Assembly (NCBI GenBank): GCA_050290265.1
Contig: JBNKHI010000015.1
Location: 1 to 64,000 of the forward strand
Direction: 5' to 3'
DNA: 64,000 nt
Source: JBNKFV01 sp050290265
GTDB lineage: Bacteria > Pseudomonadota > Gammaproteobacteria > Pseudomonadales > Cellvibrionaceae
Shown here piece after piece: positions 34,546-44,236 of the stretch (position 1 is the first letter of the stretch; the number at the start of each line of letters is the position of its first letter). A model generated the notes under the pieces. That model did not search any database and was not told the DNA's origin. It saw nothing but the letters and a program-made list of their open reading frames with translations. The position numbers and the translations under genes were made by a program.

Positions 34546-35202
34546 TTAAGCCTCCTTTGGTTTAGTGTTAGATGTAATTTTGAACTCAGGAACTTCGACC
34601 TGAGACTTCTTCCACGATCTCAAAGCCCAGATAAACAGGCCAATCAAAAAGAAGGCGCTTGGAGGAAGCAGCAACAGCCCATTAGAGACGTACCATCCAC
34701 CATCTCTTACCAAAGGTAAAACTTCGTATCCAAGCAGCTTGCCAGAACCAAATACCTCACGGACAACAGCCAAAGCTATCAGCATGGCACTGTAACCCAA
34801 ACCATTGCCAATACCGTCGAAAAAGCTCGGAACCGGAGGGTTCTTCATAGCAAAGGCTTCTGCTCGACCCATCACAATACAGTTGGTAATGATCAGACCA
34901 ACGAAAACTGACAACTGCTTGCTAATATCGTAAGCAACAGCTTTCAGAACTTGGTCTACAACAATTACTAAAGAGGCAATAATGACCATCTGTACGATAA
35001 TGCGAATACTACTTGGAGCATGATTACGGACCAACGACACAAAAAAGTTGGAAAATGCTGTAACCAAGGTCAGCGCTATACACATAACCAAAGTTACTTT
35101 CATGCTGCTGGTAACAGCCAATGCAGAACAAATTCCAAGAATCTGTAACGCAATGGGGTTATTCTCAAAAACGGGCTTAAACAATAACTCTTTAACTTTC
35201 AT
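34546..35202 (-). CDS. nqrD: Na+-NQR subunit D
   Basis: 218 residues, six membrane helices. Characteristic segments are NPIALQILGICSALAVT at the N-terminus and VGLIITNCIVMGRAEAFAM in the middle, with the conserved Cys that ligates the iron centre with NqrE. A basic/acidic cytoplasmic tail ends in TKPKEA. Two base pairs separate it from nqrC. Confidence 0.98.
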   Translation of the reverse strand: MKVKELLFKPVFENNPIALQILGICSALAVTSSMKVTLVMCIALTLVTAFSNFFVSLVRNHAPSSIRIIVQMVIIASLVIVVDQVLKAVAYDISKQLSVFVGLIITNCIVMGRAEAFAMKNPPVPSFFDGIGNGLGYSAMLIALAVVREVFGSGKLLGYEVLPLVRDGGWYVSNGLLLLPPSAFFLIGLFIWALRSWKKSQVEVPEFKITSNTKPKEA

Positions 35203-35204
35203 GC

Positions 35205-35969
35205 TTACGCCTCCCCTTTCTTAAGGTTTTCCAGAAATGGCTCAAAGCCATTTTCACCCAACCAGAAATGAATCAGGTTATTCACACCCTTACTGGTTAA
35301 AGTGGCACCGGAAAGACCGTCAACTTTATGCTCGTCACCTTCAGGCGCTTGCCCTTTAATAACGGTAAGAGCCACATTACCTTTGTTGCCATACACTTCT
35401 TTATCAACCCAAAGTGCTTTCCATTTTGGGTTGTCAACTTCACCACCCAACCCTGGTGTTTCACCGTGATCATAAAAACCCATACCAACAACGGTATTCA
35501 TATCACTATCGAGGGCAATAAAGCCGTAAAGTGTTGACCAAAGACCATAGCCTCTAATCGGCAGGATAATTTTTTCCACACCTTTTTCTGACTCAACCAA
35601 ATAAACTTCGGAAACGTTCTCACGTCGAGAAATTTTAGCAATATCTTCGTCATCAGAAAGGTTAGTAGACAAAGCTGGATCCTTGGCTGCTTTCCACTGG
35701 TCATACTTAGCTGGATCAAATTGATCAGTAAAATGACCAGTATCTAAATCAACCAACTTGGTAGTGATTTGAGAAAACTGCTCTTCAACACTTTTACCGG
35801 GAACGTACAAGCCAGCAGCTTGTAAAATGTTGCGGTTAAAGTCTTTTGCTTTGTTTGCAACCTGGGCCGGTTTCAACATAACCGCCGCAGTAGACACAAC
35901 CACCGAGCACACAATACAAAGTATTAACGCAACGGAGACTGTTTTTGTTACTGAATCTTTATTAGACAC
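35205..35969 (-). CDS. nqrC: Na+-NQR subunit C (covalent FMN)
   Basis: 254 residues: one N-terminal membrane helix and a periplasmic FMN domain. The flavinylation motif SGATLTSKG is near residue 221, with the acceptor Thr modified by ApbE, whose gene is in the same operon. GLWSTLYGFIALD and GMGFYDHGETPGLGGEV are family signatures. Its start overlaps the nqrB end by 8 bp. Confidence 0.98.
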   Translation of the reverse strand: MSNKDSVTKTVSVALILCIVCSVVVSTAAVMLKPAQVANKAKDFNRNILQAAGLYVPGKSVEEQFSQITTKLVDLDTGHFTDQFDPAKYDQWKAAKDPALSTNLSDDEDIAKISRRENVSEVYLVESEKGVEKIILPIRGYGLWSTLYGFIALDSDMNTVVGMGFYDHGETPGLGGEVDNPKWKALWVDKEVYGNKGNVALTVIKGQAPEGDEHKVDGLSGATLTSKGVNNLIHFWLGENGFEPFLENLKKGEA

Positions 35970-37155
35970 GAGCCAACCTCCGCTTCACATTTGCTTGGAT
36001 TACAAAATGGTCAATCAATGGGGCAAATAAGTTAGCAAACAAAATTGCCAGCATCATACCCTCTGGAAAAGCAGGGTTAACCACTCGAATCAATACAACC
36101 ATGATACCAATCAGAGCACCGAACCAAAGCTTACCCACATTTGTCATGGAAGCTGAAACGGGATCCGTGGCCATAAAAATCATACCAAATGCAAAACCAC
36201 CAACCACAAAATGCCAGTACCAAGGCATAGCCATCATCGGGTTGCTCGCACTATCACCAACGAAATTAAACAACGTTGATGTAGCGATCATGCCCAACAA
36301 CACACCAAGAACAATCCGGTATGAAGCGATTTTGGTCAATAGCAATACTGCACCACCAATTAAGATAGCTAAGGTTGAGGTTTCACCAATGGAACCTTGA
36401 ATGTGACCAAAGAATGCATCCATCCAACTGATCTGAGAGTGCAAGGCAGACATACCATCTGTTGCAGCAATAGACAAAGCGGTTGCACCGGTATAGCCAT
36501 CAACAGCTGTCCAAACGGCGTCTCCAGACATTGAAGCTGGGTATGCAAAGAACAAAAATGCTCGACCCGCCAATGCTGGGTTCAGGAAGTTTTTACCTGT
36601 TCCACCAAACACTTCTTTACCGATGACAACACCAAAGGATATACCTAAAGCAACTTGCCAAAGAGGAACACTTGGAGGACAAATAAGCGCAAACAAAATC
36701 GAAGTAACGAAAAATCCTTCGTTAACTTCGTGGCCGCGCTTCATCGCGAAAAGCACTTCCCAAAATCCACCTACGACAAACGTTACGGCGTAGATAGGAA
36801 GGAAATATAAGGCTCCGTGATAGAAGCAATCCCAAATACTGGCAGGATTGAAGCTGCCAATGAACATTCCACGCCAGTTATCGATGCTTGTCAGACCCAT
36901 CTCTGCCATCGCAGTATTCGCCTGCCAGCCAGCGTTGTACATACCGTAGAACATAGCCGGGAAGGTACACATCCAAACAGTGATCATGATGCGCTTAAGA
37001 TCTACGCCATCACGAACATGAGAAGTTGACTTTGTTACATCGCTTGGGCGGTAAAAAACTGTATCGACAGCTTCATATAGCGCATACCAGTTTTCCCATT
37101 TGCCACCTTTATGAAAGTGAGGCTCAAGGCTATCCAAAAATTTACGTAATGCCAT
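35962..37155 (-). CDS. nqrB: Na+-NQR subunit B (covalent FMN, riboflavin, Na+ channel subunit)
   Basis: 397 residues, about ten membrane helices. The flavinylation site is in VDGYTGATALS near residue 230 (acceptor Thr of the Gly-Ala-Thr). The N-terminal soluble stretch (FHKGGKWENWYALYEAVDTVFY) and HYGALYF-like region are typical. NqrB carries the Na+ translocation path. It lies between nqrA, 5 bp upstream, and nqrC. Confidence 0.98.
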   Translation of the reverse strand: MALRKFLDSLEPHFHKGGKWENWYALYEAVDTVFYRPSDVTKSTSHVRDGVDLKRIMITVWMCTFPAMFYGMYNAGWQANTAMAEMGLTSIDNWRGMFIGSFNPASIWDCFYHGALYFLPIYAVTFVVGGFWEVLFAMKRGHEVNEGFFVTSILFALICPPSVPLWQVALGISFGVVIGKEVFGGTGKNFLNPALAGRAFLFFAYPASMSGDAVWTAVDGYTGATALSIAATDGMSALHSQISWMDAFFGHIQGSIGETSTLAILIGGAVLLLTKIASYRIVLGVLLGMIATSTLFNFVGDSASNPMMAMPWYWHFVVGGFAFGMIFMATDPVSASMTNVGKLWFGALIGIMVVLIRVVNPAFPEGMMLAILFANLFAPLIDHFVIQANVKRRLARV

Positions 37156-37160
37156 GGAAA

Positions 37161-38504
37161 TCAGCCCTCTTTCTCAATTAGCGTTAGGTTATCGCGCAAA
37201 ATTGGACCGTACTCGTACTTACCTGGGCAAACGTAAGTGCACAGTGCGAGATCTTCTTCGTCCAACTCTAGACAACCCAGTTTTTGCGCCATGTCAGTAT
37301 CACCAACTATCAGTGCTCTAAGCAAATGCGTGGGCAAAACATCCAAAGGCATAACTCGTTCATAGTTACCAACCGGAACCATTGCACGCTCACTGCCATT
37401 GGTTGTTGTGGTGAAATCATACTTCTTGCCTGAAAACAGGCTTGAGATATAGATTCCCATTGTAGAAAAGGCATTAAAGCCAGCACGCATATAATGCATA
37501 AATGGCCTATCGTCCCCTTCGGCAAGCACGCTCACTTGATTGTGATAGCGGCCCAGGTAAGCAAATGGGCCCAACGCATGACGCCCACCAAAAACAGAAC
37601 CGCTTATCACTCTGTTATTACCCGCCTTTAATCGACCAGCAGACAACTCTTCCAAGTTGGCGCCAACCAAAGTCCGTAACAAGATCGGCTTTTCTACCTG
37701 CGGGCCTGCAAAAGAAATCACTCTTTCACAGCTCAGCTCACCTGTAGTAAATAATGTACCAATCGCGATCACATCCTGATAACCAATAGTCCAAACAGAC
37801 TTACTGACACTCACGGGATCAAGATAATGGATATGAGTACCTGCGTTCCCTGCGGGATGAACCCCGGCAAACTCTGCAATTTCTATACGTCCCGATGCTT
37901 TGACCGGCAGGTTCGCACCTGCAGCCTGGCAAACAAACACCTTTCCTTCTGTTAAATTGGACAATATCTGCAAGCCATAATTGAATAGCTGAGCATTCTC
38001 ACCAATAACCAAAGCTGGATTTGCCGCTAAGGGGTTGGTATCCATTGCGGTAACGAAGATTGAATTAGGCGAGCTATCTAACGCCGGAACTTTACTGAAT
38101 GGCCTAGTACGCAGCGCAGTCCAGAGCCCCGAGTCTACTAGGTTTTGCTGAACTTGAGCCGCGCTCAAAGTCGCTAACTGGTCTTCTGAATACTTAGAAA
38201 ACTCTTCTGCATCATTGCCTTCCAAGTCAATAACAACAGACTGCAACACACGCTTTGCACCGCGATTAATGGCGGCAACAGTACCTGCAGCAGGAGCAGT
38301 ATATTTAACTCCCTCAGTTTTCTTATCAGTAAATAGCAATTGACCTTTCTTTACCTTATCTCCGACCTGAACAGCCATAGTGGGTTTCATACCGTGGTAA
38401 TCAGACCCAACTAGAGCAACAGAACGTATCTGCGGCCCTTCTTGTATGACTTGCTCAGGTGCGCCAGATATAGGTAAATCCAGTCCTCGACGGATTTTTA
38501 TCAT
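37161..38504 (-). CDS. nqrA: Na+-NQR subunit A
   Basis: 447 residues, soluble peripheral subunit without cofactor, associated with quinone binding in the literature. N-terminus MIKIRRGLDLPISG and the C-terminal LCTYVCPGKYEYGPILRDNL are diagnostic. First gene of the nqrABCDEF-apbE-nqrM operon on the minus strand. The ribosome site is weak (GGGG about 3 nt upstream), and the roughly 165 nt before the start hold three inverted repeats listed separately. Confidence 0.98.
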   Translation of the reverse strand: MIKIRRGLDLPISGAPEQVIQEGPQIRSVALVGSDYHGMKPTMAVQVGDKVKKGQLLFTDKKTEGVKYTAPAAGTVAAINRGAKRVLQSVVIDLEGNDAEEFSKYSEDQLATLSAAQVQQNLVDSGLWTALRTRPFSKVPALDSSPNSIFVTAMDTNPLAANPALVIGENAQLFNYGLQILSNLTEGKVFVCQAAGANLPVKASGRIEIAEFAGVHPAGNAGTHIHYLDPVSVSKSVWTIGYQDVIAIGTLFTTGELSCERVISFAGPQVEKPILLRTLVGANLEELSAGRLKAGNNRVISGSVFGGRHALGPFAYLGRYHNQVSVLAEGDDRPFMHYMRAGFNAFSTMGIYISSLFSGKKYDFTTTTNGSERAMVPVGNYERVMPLDVLPTHLLRALIVGDTDMAQKLGCLELDEEDLALCTYVCPGKYEYGPILRDNLTLIEKEG

Positions 38505-38538
38505 ACGCCCCAGCCTAGTTTAATTAGTAGATGGTAGA

Positions 38539-38667
38539 GTTGGGATACGAACGTCCCAACCCACGGTTTCAGTTGTTACAGCTAAGCTAACTATAAGTCG
38601 AGAACAGCTCGGAGATTAACGCCGCCGAGCTTGGTTATAAGTGGCGACCAGGCCCGAACCTACAACC
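38539..38667 (-). promoter_or_regulatory. Candidate structured leader of the nqr operon
   Basis: Three short stems in sequence upstream of nqrA: 38539-38545 with 38554-38560 (7 bp, loop 8 nt), 38606-38612 with 38625-38631 (7 bp, loop 12 nt), and 38633-38639 with 38661-38667 (7 bp with one G-U on the minus strand). None is followed by a T-tract. The stems are seen directly; the idea of a functional RNA is inference. Confidence 0.4.
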
Positions 38668-38851
38668 AGTTTAGCTGAAAGCCCTAAATTCACTTGATTT
38701 TCAATGGTATCCAAGGCCGGCGCAATTATAAAGATGAGGGTGCGTGCTGGCCAGTGGCAGACCCGACTATTTAGCACTTTTATGCTAAACACACCCGAAA
38801 CTCAAGAGTTTGGCGATCTCAGATACGTCATTTGGAGTTTTTTTGTACGAT

Positions 38852-38890
38852 TCACACCTAAAAGCAAAAAAGTCCTACTCCTAGGTGTGA
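38852..38890 (-). terminator. Possible terminator-like inverted repeat after gap
   Basis: TCACACCTA (38852-38860) and TAGGTGTGA (38882-38890) are perfect 9-bp arms with a 21-nt spacer, starting 10 nt beyond the gap stop on the minus strand. The loop is long and a T-run lies within it, so terminator function is uncertain. Confidence 0.45.
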
Positions 38891-38900
38891 GTACCTTTGC

Positions 38901-40349
38901 TTAAGAAGCGGCGGGAATCTGTTTATAAGCTACACCAGCCATTTTCTCCAAGCAGCGGACAACTTGGCAGCTATAACCAAACTCATTATCGTACCAACAG
39001 TACAAAACAGCACTATTGCCTTCAACAATACTTGCCTTGCTGTCAAAAACGCAAGCATGCCTTGAACCCACAAAGTCTGTCGATACCACTTCCGGGGAGT
39101 TCGTATAATCAATCTGCTGGCTGAGTGGCGAATGCAGGGCCATATGGCGCATATATTCGTTCAACTCGTCCACAGAGGTCTCTTGCCCCAACTGAAGATT
39201 CAAAATCGCCATAGATACATTAGGCGTCGGCACTCGAATAGAATTACCAGTTAGCTTACCTTTCAGCTCTGGCAGCGCCTTTGCCACAGCTTTGGCCGCG
39301 CCAGTTTCAGTCAGCACCATGTTTAGGGCCGCACTTCGACCGCGTCTTTCACCCTTATGGAAGTTATCAATCAAATTCTGGTCGTTGGTGTAAGAATGCA
39401 CTGTCTCAACGTGACCGTGCTTTACGCCAAACTTGTCCATCAAGACCTTTAAAACTGGAGTAATAGCATTCGTGGTACAAGATGCCGCTGAGATTATCTT
39501 GTCATCAGCCAGGATATCCGAGTGATTGATACCAAAAACAATATTCTTTAGGTCGCCTTTACCTGGAGCGGTTAGCAACACCTTGCCAGCACCGGGAGAC
39601 TGCAAGTGCTGCCCCAACCCATCCTCATCACGCCATACCCCAGTGTTATCAACAACCAGCGCATTATTAATCCCGTATGCGGTGTAGTCGACTTCTGCTG
39701 GTGAATTAGCATAAATTACCTGAACTGGATTTCCATTAATTACGAGCATATTCGAGTCTTCCTCGACACGAATAGTACCTTTAAAGGAACCATGCACAGA
39801 ATCACGACGCAACAAACTAGCGCGCTTGACCAAGTCGTTGGCAGTCCGGCTATTTCGAACAACAATAGCCCGCAAACGCAAGTTATCGCCACTACCAGAG
39901 TTTTCGACCAAAAGCCGAGCTACCAAACGTCCAATACGACCAAAGCCATAGAGGACCACATCTTGCGGTTGGGGAATAGGCTTGGCTCCATCCTCAATCC
40001 CAGCCAGTTCACGCGCCACAAAGGCATCAACATCGGTGGAAGACTCCTGCATCCATTTGACGGTCAATCTACCCAAGTCAATTTTCGCAGGCCCCAGTGG
40101 ATGCTTGGAGATAGCCTCCAAAACCGGATAAGTTTCGAATTCAGAAAGCTCGTTACCCTCTACTTGGCGGACAAAACGGTGAGCCTTCATAATGTCAATG
40201 ACAGAGCGATTTACGAGCAACTTGCCATAAAGGTAAACCGGCGCATTTGCCTCGCGGTTAAGCCTACCGATCATAGGAATCATCGATTCTGCAAGCGCTT
40301 CGCGCTGTTTCCAGTCTTTGAAATAATCATCTGGCTTTGGTCGATTCAC
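38901..40349 (-). CDS. gap: Glyceraldehyde-3-phosphate dehydrogenase, long form
   Basis: 482 residues, about 140 longer than classical GapA because of an N-terminal extension (about residues 1-125) of unknown role, as in the large GAPDH of Pseudomonas and marine gammaproteobacteria. The NAD motif is YGFGRIGRLVARLL near residue 131, the catalytic Cys is in SAASCTTNAITP near residue 290, and the downstream substrate-binding and C-terminal helix (WYDNEFGYS) are intact. It may serve gluconeogenesis; cofactor preference cannot be read reliably. ATG at 40349. Divergent from mfd. Confidence 0.94.
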   Translation of the reverse strand: MNRPKPDDYFKDWKQREALAESMIPMIGRLNREANAPVYLYGKLLVNRSVIDIMKAHRFVRQVEGNELSEFETYPVLEAISKHPLGPAKIDLGRLTVKWMQESSTDVDAFVARELAGIEDGAKPIPQPQDVVLYGFGRIGRLVARLLVENSGSGDNLRLRAIVVRNSRTANDLVKRASLLRRDSVHGSFKGTIRVEEDSNMLVINGNPVQVIYANSPAEVDYTAYGINNALVVDNTGVWRDEDGLGQHLQSPGAGKVLLTAPGKGDLKNIVFGINHSDILADDKIISAASCTTNAITPVLKVLMDKFGVKHGHVETVHSYTNDQNLIDNFHKGERRGRSAALNMVLTETGAAKAVAKALPELKGKLTGNSIRVPTPNVSMAILNLQLGQETSVDELNEYMRHMALHSPLSQQIDYTNSPEVVSTDFVGSRHACVFDSKASIVEGNSAVLYCWYDNEFGYSCQVVRCLEKMAGVAYKQIPAAS

Positions 40350-40761
40350 AGTATTAGCACCTTTATTAAGTTAAGCGTAAATAGGACGTTTTAAAATCAA
40401 GAGCTTGAAATAATCGCGGCCATTATCGCCACATCAATTAGGGCCTGCAATAAATTGTCTAAAATTTAAACCCCAGTTAATAAATATAAAAAAAACAATG
40501 AGATAGCATATCCCGAGCATAACGGTGAGAGCATCACTATACATCCCCCCTAAACACCTTAAATTACAGCTTCATCTCACATTTATGACAAATACTTATA
40601 CCTACGCGATAAGAACTAACCCAACATCGCCACTTAGCTATGAGAGCCATGATTTAACTCAGTTAACAAAATTAATGCTTACGCGCTAAGCAAATTGGCT
40701 CGAATACCGTAAACACAGGTACAATGCGCGCAATTTTTCAGACTATGCAAGTAGACCATCA
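40350..40761. other. Divergent intergenic region between gap and mfd
   Basis: 412 bp, AT-rich, including an A-run near 40489-40496. It should hold promoters of gap and mfd. I see no operator-like repeat and no supported gene. Confidence 0.45.
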
Positions 40762-43700
40762 ATGACCATCGCCAAACTGTTAAGCCCACCACAGCTGAAT
40801 CAAAAACAGGGAATGAAAACCGAGTGGCATAACCTACCCGGCACATCGAAAGCCTTAGCAATTGCGAATACATTGAAGCGCGAACGACGACTCATATTAA
40901 TTGTCACGCCAAATACACAAGCAGCGCTGCGTCTCGAGGCTGAACTGAACTGTTTTCTTGCCGATGAGAGCGATTGTCCAATATTTCACCTACCGGACTG
41001 GGAAACCCTGCCCTACGATAACTTCTCACCCCACGAAGACATTATTTCTGAGCGCTTATATACGCTGAGCAAATTGCCAACTACAACCCACGGCGCATTA
41101 ATAGTTCCAATCACGACACTTATGCATCGACTGCCACCGGTTGAATTTATCACGGCAAACGGCCTCAACTTAAAGATAGGCGACAGGTTCGACATCAATA
41201 ATATGCGCCAGCGCCTTTTGGACAGCGGCTACCGTTGCGTCGATACAGTCTATGAACACGGGGAGTTTTCTATTAGGGGCGCCCTTCTGGATTTGTTTCC
41301 TATGGGAAGCGAAGAGCCCTACCGCATAGATCTATTCGATGATGAAATCGAATCACTAAGGACCTTTGATCCAGAAACCCAACGCACTATAGAAAAAGTA
41401 GAAAGTATTGACCTCCTTCCCGCAAAGGAGTTTCCACTAGATAAAACCGGCATCAACCGATTCAAGGGTAACTGGCACTCCCATTTCGATACTGATCATA
41501 AACGCTGCCCCATCTATCAAGATATCAGTGCAGGAATTGTCCCAGCAGGCATCGAGTATTACTTACCGCTATTCTTCGAGCATTGTTGCACTCTGTTTGA
41601 TTATTTGCCTAAAAACAGCATCACCTTTATCGAAGGTCCTTTGCAACTCAGCGCAGAGCGTTTCTGGCAGGAGTGTCAGGCACGCTACACCAGCCGCAGT
41701 GTCGATACGCAGCGCCCAATACTCCCCCCTAAAACCATTTTTCTCCCGATAGAAGAATTATTTCATCACTTAAAACAATCTTTACAAATAACGCTGACAG
41801 ACCAGCCTCATGAACAAGCGGACACCAATTTCAACGTTGAACCCGTCCCTAATATTGCAGTTAATCACCGCGCAGAAGCGCCACTTAACCTTATCGAAAA
41901 CTTTGTACTTGAAACCGACCTGCGAATCCTATTTTGCGTAGAGTCCGCAGGAAGGCGAGAAACCCTATACGAATTACTGAAGGACATTGGAGTTAAACCA
42001 GCCGAGCAAAATAACTGGCTTAAATTTATCGCCAGTTCAGAGGCTATCAGTGTTCTAGTTGCCCCTTTAGAAACAGGCTTTAGTGCTCCCGCAGATGGAT
42101 TTATTGTTATTACCGAAACGGAGCTGTTGGGTGAGCGCGTTCAACAGCAACGAAGACGTAAAAAACCGAGTGACACTGCCAGCGATCAGGTTATCCGAAA
42201 TCTGACAGAGTTGGCGGCTGGAGCGCCCGTAGTTCACCTAGATCACGGCGTTGGCCGGTATCTAGGACTAGAAACACTCACGGTTGACGATCAGGCCAGT
42301 GAATTTTTAACGCTGGAGTACGCAAATTCCGCCAAACTCTACGTTCCTGTCGGCAACCTGCATTTAATCAGCCGCTACAGTGGCGCTGAAGATGGTAATG
42401 CACCACTTCACAGACTTGGCTCAGACCAGTGGGACAAAGCTAAAACCAAGGCTGCAGAAAAAATTCGTGATACAGCCGCCGAACTACTAGATATATACGC
42501 CCGTAGAGAAGCCAAAAAAGGATTCAGCTACGCCGATCCGGACAAAAACTATCAAGTATTTTCCAGTGACTTCCCGTTTGAAGAGACTCCAGATCAACAA
42601 ATCGCAATTGATGCTGTCTTCAAGGATATGACATCGTCCAAACCCATGGATCGATTGATTTGCGGTGATGTTGGCTTTGGAAAAACAGAGGTAGCCATGC
42701 GCGCGGCCTTTATTGCTGTGCACAGTGGAAAACAAGTGGCCGTTTTAGTGCCGACAACTCTCCTGGCGCAGCAACACTTTGATAATTTTAAAGACCGTTT
42801 TGCACAATGGCCGGTAAGCGTGGACATTTTATCTCGCTTCCGCAGCACCAAGGAGGTTGATGCAACACTGGAAAAACTGGCCAATGGCCAGGTTGATATC
42901 ATCGTCGGCACACACAAACTGCTGCAGAAGGATATAAAATATAAGGATTTAGGGCTTCTTATTATTGACGAAGAGCATCGCTTTGGCGTGCGTCAAAAAG
43001 AACAACTTAAATCCATGCGCGCTAATGTAGACATCCTGACACTGACTGCAACGCCCATTCCTCGCACACTCAATATGGCTATGTCAGGAGTTCGCGACCT
43101 GTCAATTATCGCAACGCCTCCTGCCAAACGGCTTTCAGTCAAAACATTCGTGCGTGAAAGTGAGGATGCCCTGATCAAAGAGGCAGTCCTACGTGAAATC
43201 CTTCGCGGCGGGCAAGTTTACTATTTACATAACGAAGTAAAAAATATTGAGAAAACGGCCAGCGATCTGCAAAAACTCATTCCCGAAGCGCGTGTCATAG
43301 TCGCTCATGGCCAGCTTCGTGAACGCCAACTCGAACAAGTTATGTCGGACTTTTATCACAAAAGATATAACATCCTAGTCTGCACAACCATTATCGAAAC
43401 AGGCATCGATATCCCTAATGCAAATACTATTATCATTGACAGAGCAGACAAGTTTGGGCTCGCCCAGTTACATCAACTTCGCGGCCGAGTTGGACGCTCA
43501 CACCACCAGGCTTATGCTTACTTACTAACACCTAACAAGCGAGCGATGACGGCCGATGCGGTAAAAAGACTCGAGGCCATAGCCACTACGACGGAGCTTG
43601 GGGCGGGTTTTACACTTGCAACCCAAGACTTGGAAATTCGAGGTGCCGGAGAACTGCTTGGTGATGATCAAAGCGGTCAAATGCAAACAATAGGGTTTTC

Positions 43701-44229
43701 CTTATACATGGAAATGCTTGATCGCGCAGTGAAAGCTATAAAATCAGGTCACTCGCCAAACTTGATGTTACCGCTTGAACCTGAAGACAGCATAGACATC
43801 AACCTGCGCCTGACTGCATTGATTCCAGATGACTATATTCCAGATGTGCAGTTGCGACTGACGCTCTACAAACGAATATCTGCACAAGAAACCAATGAAC
43901 AGCTACGCGAACTGCAAGTCGAAATGATTGATCGGTTTGGGCTATTGCCAGAACCCACAAAAAACCTGTTTCGACAAACACTCATCAAACTAAAGGCACA
44001 GGAAATCGGTATAAAGAAATTAGAAGCGAGTGCAACGCAAGGAAAAATTGAGTTTACAAGCAAGCCAGCTATAAACCCGATGAATATTGTGCGTCTGGTT
44101 CAGCAACAGCCACAAAACTACAAGCTGGAAGGTGCCAGTAACTTGAAATTTTTTGCCGACATGCAGTCTCATGATACGCGTTTTACCTGCATAGAAAAGC
44201 TCTTAACGTCGCTGCAGACAGAGGAATAA
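40762..44229 (+). CDS. mfd: Transcription-repair coupling factor
   Basis: 1155 residues, full length. Mfd removes RNA polymerase stalled at DNA damage and recruits UvrA. The UvrB-like N-terminal part includes FHLPDWETLPYDNFSPHEDI. The RNA polymerase-interacting domain lies around VVHLDHGVGRYLGLETL. The translocase has the Walker A GDVGFGKTEVAMRAAF, DEEHRFGV box, TATPIPRTL and the TRG-type region LHQLRGRVGRS. The C-terminal UvrA-masking domain is present. ATG at 40762. csiV follows by 7 bp, the usual pairing. Confidence 0.97.
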   Translation: MTIAKLLSPPQLNQKQGMKTEWHNLPGTSKALAIANTLKRERRLILIVTPNTQAALRLEAELNCFLADESDCPIFHLPDWETLPYDNFSPHEDIISERLYTLSKLPTTTHGALIVPITTLMHRLPPVEFITANGLNLKIGDRFDINNMRQRLLDSGYRCVDTVYEHGEFSIRGALLDLFPMGSEEPYRIDLFDDEIESLRTFDPETQRTIEKVESIDLLPAKEFPLDKTGINRFKGNWHSHFDTDHKRCPIYQDISAGIVPAGIEYYLPLFFEHCCTLFDYLPKNSITFIEGPLQLSAERFWQECQARYTSRSVDTQRPILPPKTIFLPIEELFHHLKQSLQITLTDQPHEQADTNFNVEPVPNIAVNHRAEAPLNLIENFVLETDLRILFCVESAGRRETLYELLKDIGVKPAEQNNWLKFIASSEAISVLVAPLETGFSAPADGFIVITETELLGERVQQQRRRKKPSDTASDQVIRNLTELAAGAPVVHLDHGVGRYLGLETLTVDDQASEFLTLEYANSAKLYVPVGNLHLISRYSGAEDGNAPLHRLGSDQWDKAKTKAAEKIRDTAAELLDIYARREAKKGFSYADPDKNYQVFSSDFPFEETPDQQIAIDAVFKDMTSSKPMDRLICGDVGFGKTEVAMRAAFIAVHSGKQVAVLVPTTLLAQQHFDNFKDRFAQWPVSVDILSRFRSTKEVDATLEKLANGQVDIIVGTHKLLQKDIKYKDLGLLIIDEEHRFGVRQKEQLKSMRANVDILTLTATPIPRTLNMAMSGVRDLSIIATPPAKRLSVKTFVRESEDALIKEAVLREILRGGQVYYLHNEVKNIEKTASDLQKLIPEARVIVAHGQLRERQLEQVMSDFYHKRYNILVCTTIIETGIDIPNANTIIIDRADKFGLAQLHQLRGRVGRSHHQAYAYLLTPNKRAMTADAVKRLEAIATTTELGAGFTLATQDLEIRGAGELLGDDQSGQMQTIGFSLYMEMLDRAVKAIKSGHSPNLMLPLEPEDSIDINLRLTALIPDDYIPDVQLRLTLYKRISAQETNEQLRELQVEMIDRFGLLPEPTKNLFRQTLIKLKAQEIGIKKLEASATQGKIEFTSKPAINPMNIVRLVQQQPQNYKLEGASNLKFFADMQSHDTRFTCIEKLLTSLQTEE

Positions 44230-44236
44230 GCCACTT

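Larger units (their letters stand above)
38505..38900. other. Intergenic region between gap and nqrA
   Basis: 396 bp upstream of the nqr operon and downstream of gap (both minus strand). It contains the leader structures at 38539-38667 and a hairpin behind gap at 38852-38890. No supported gene. Confidence 0.5.

Noticed and set aside
38704..38904. 66-codon plus-strand frame between nqrA and gap
   Set aside because: No ribosome site, no protein-like pattern and it runs across the inverted repeat behind gap.
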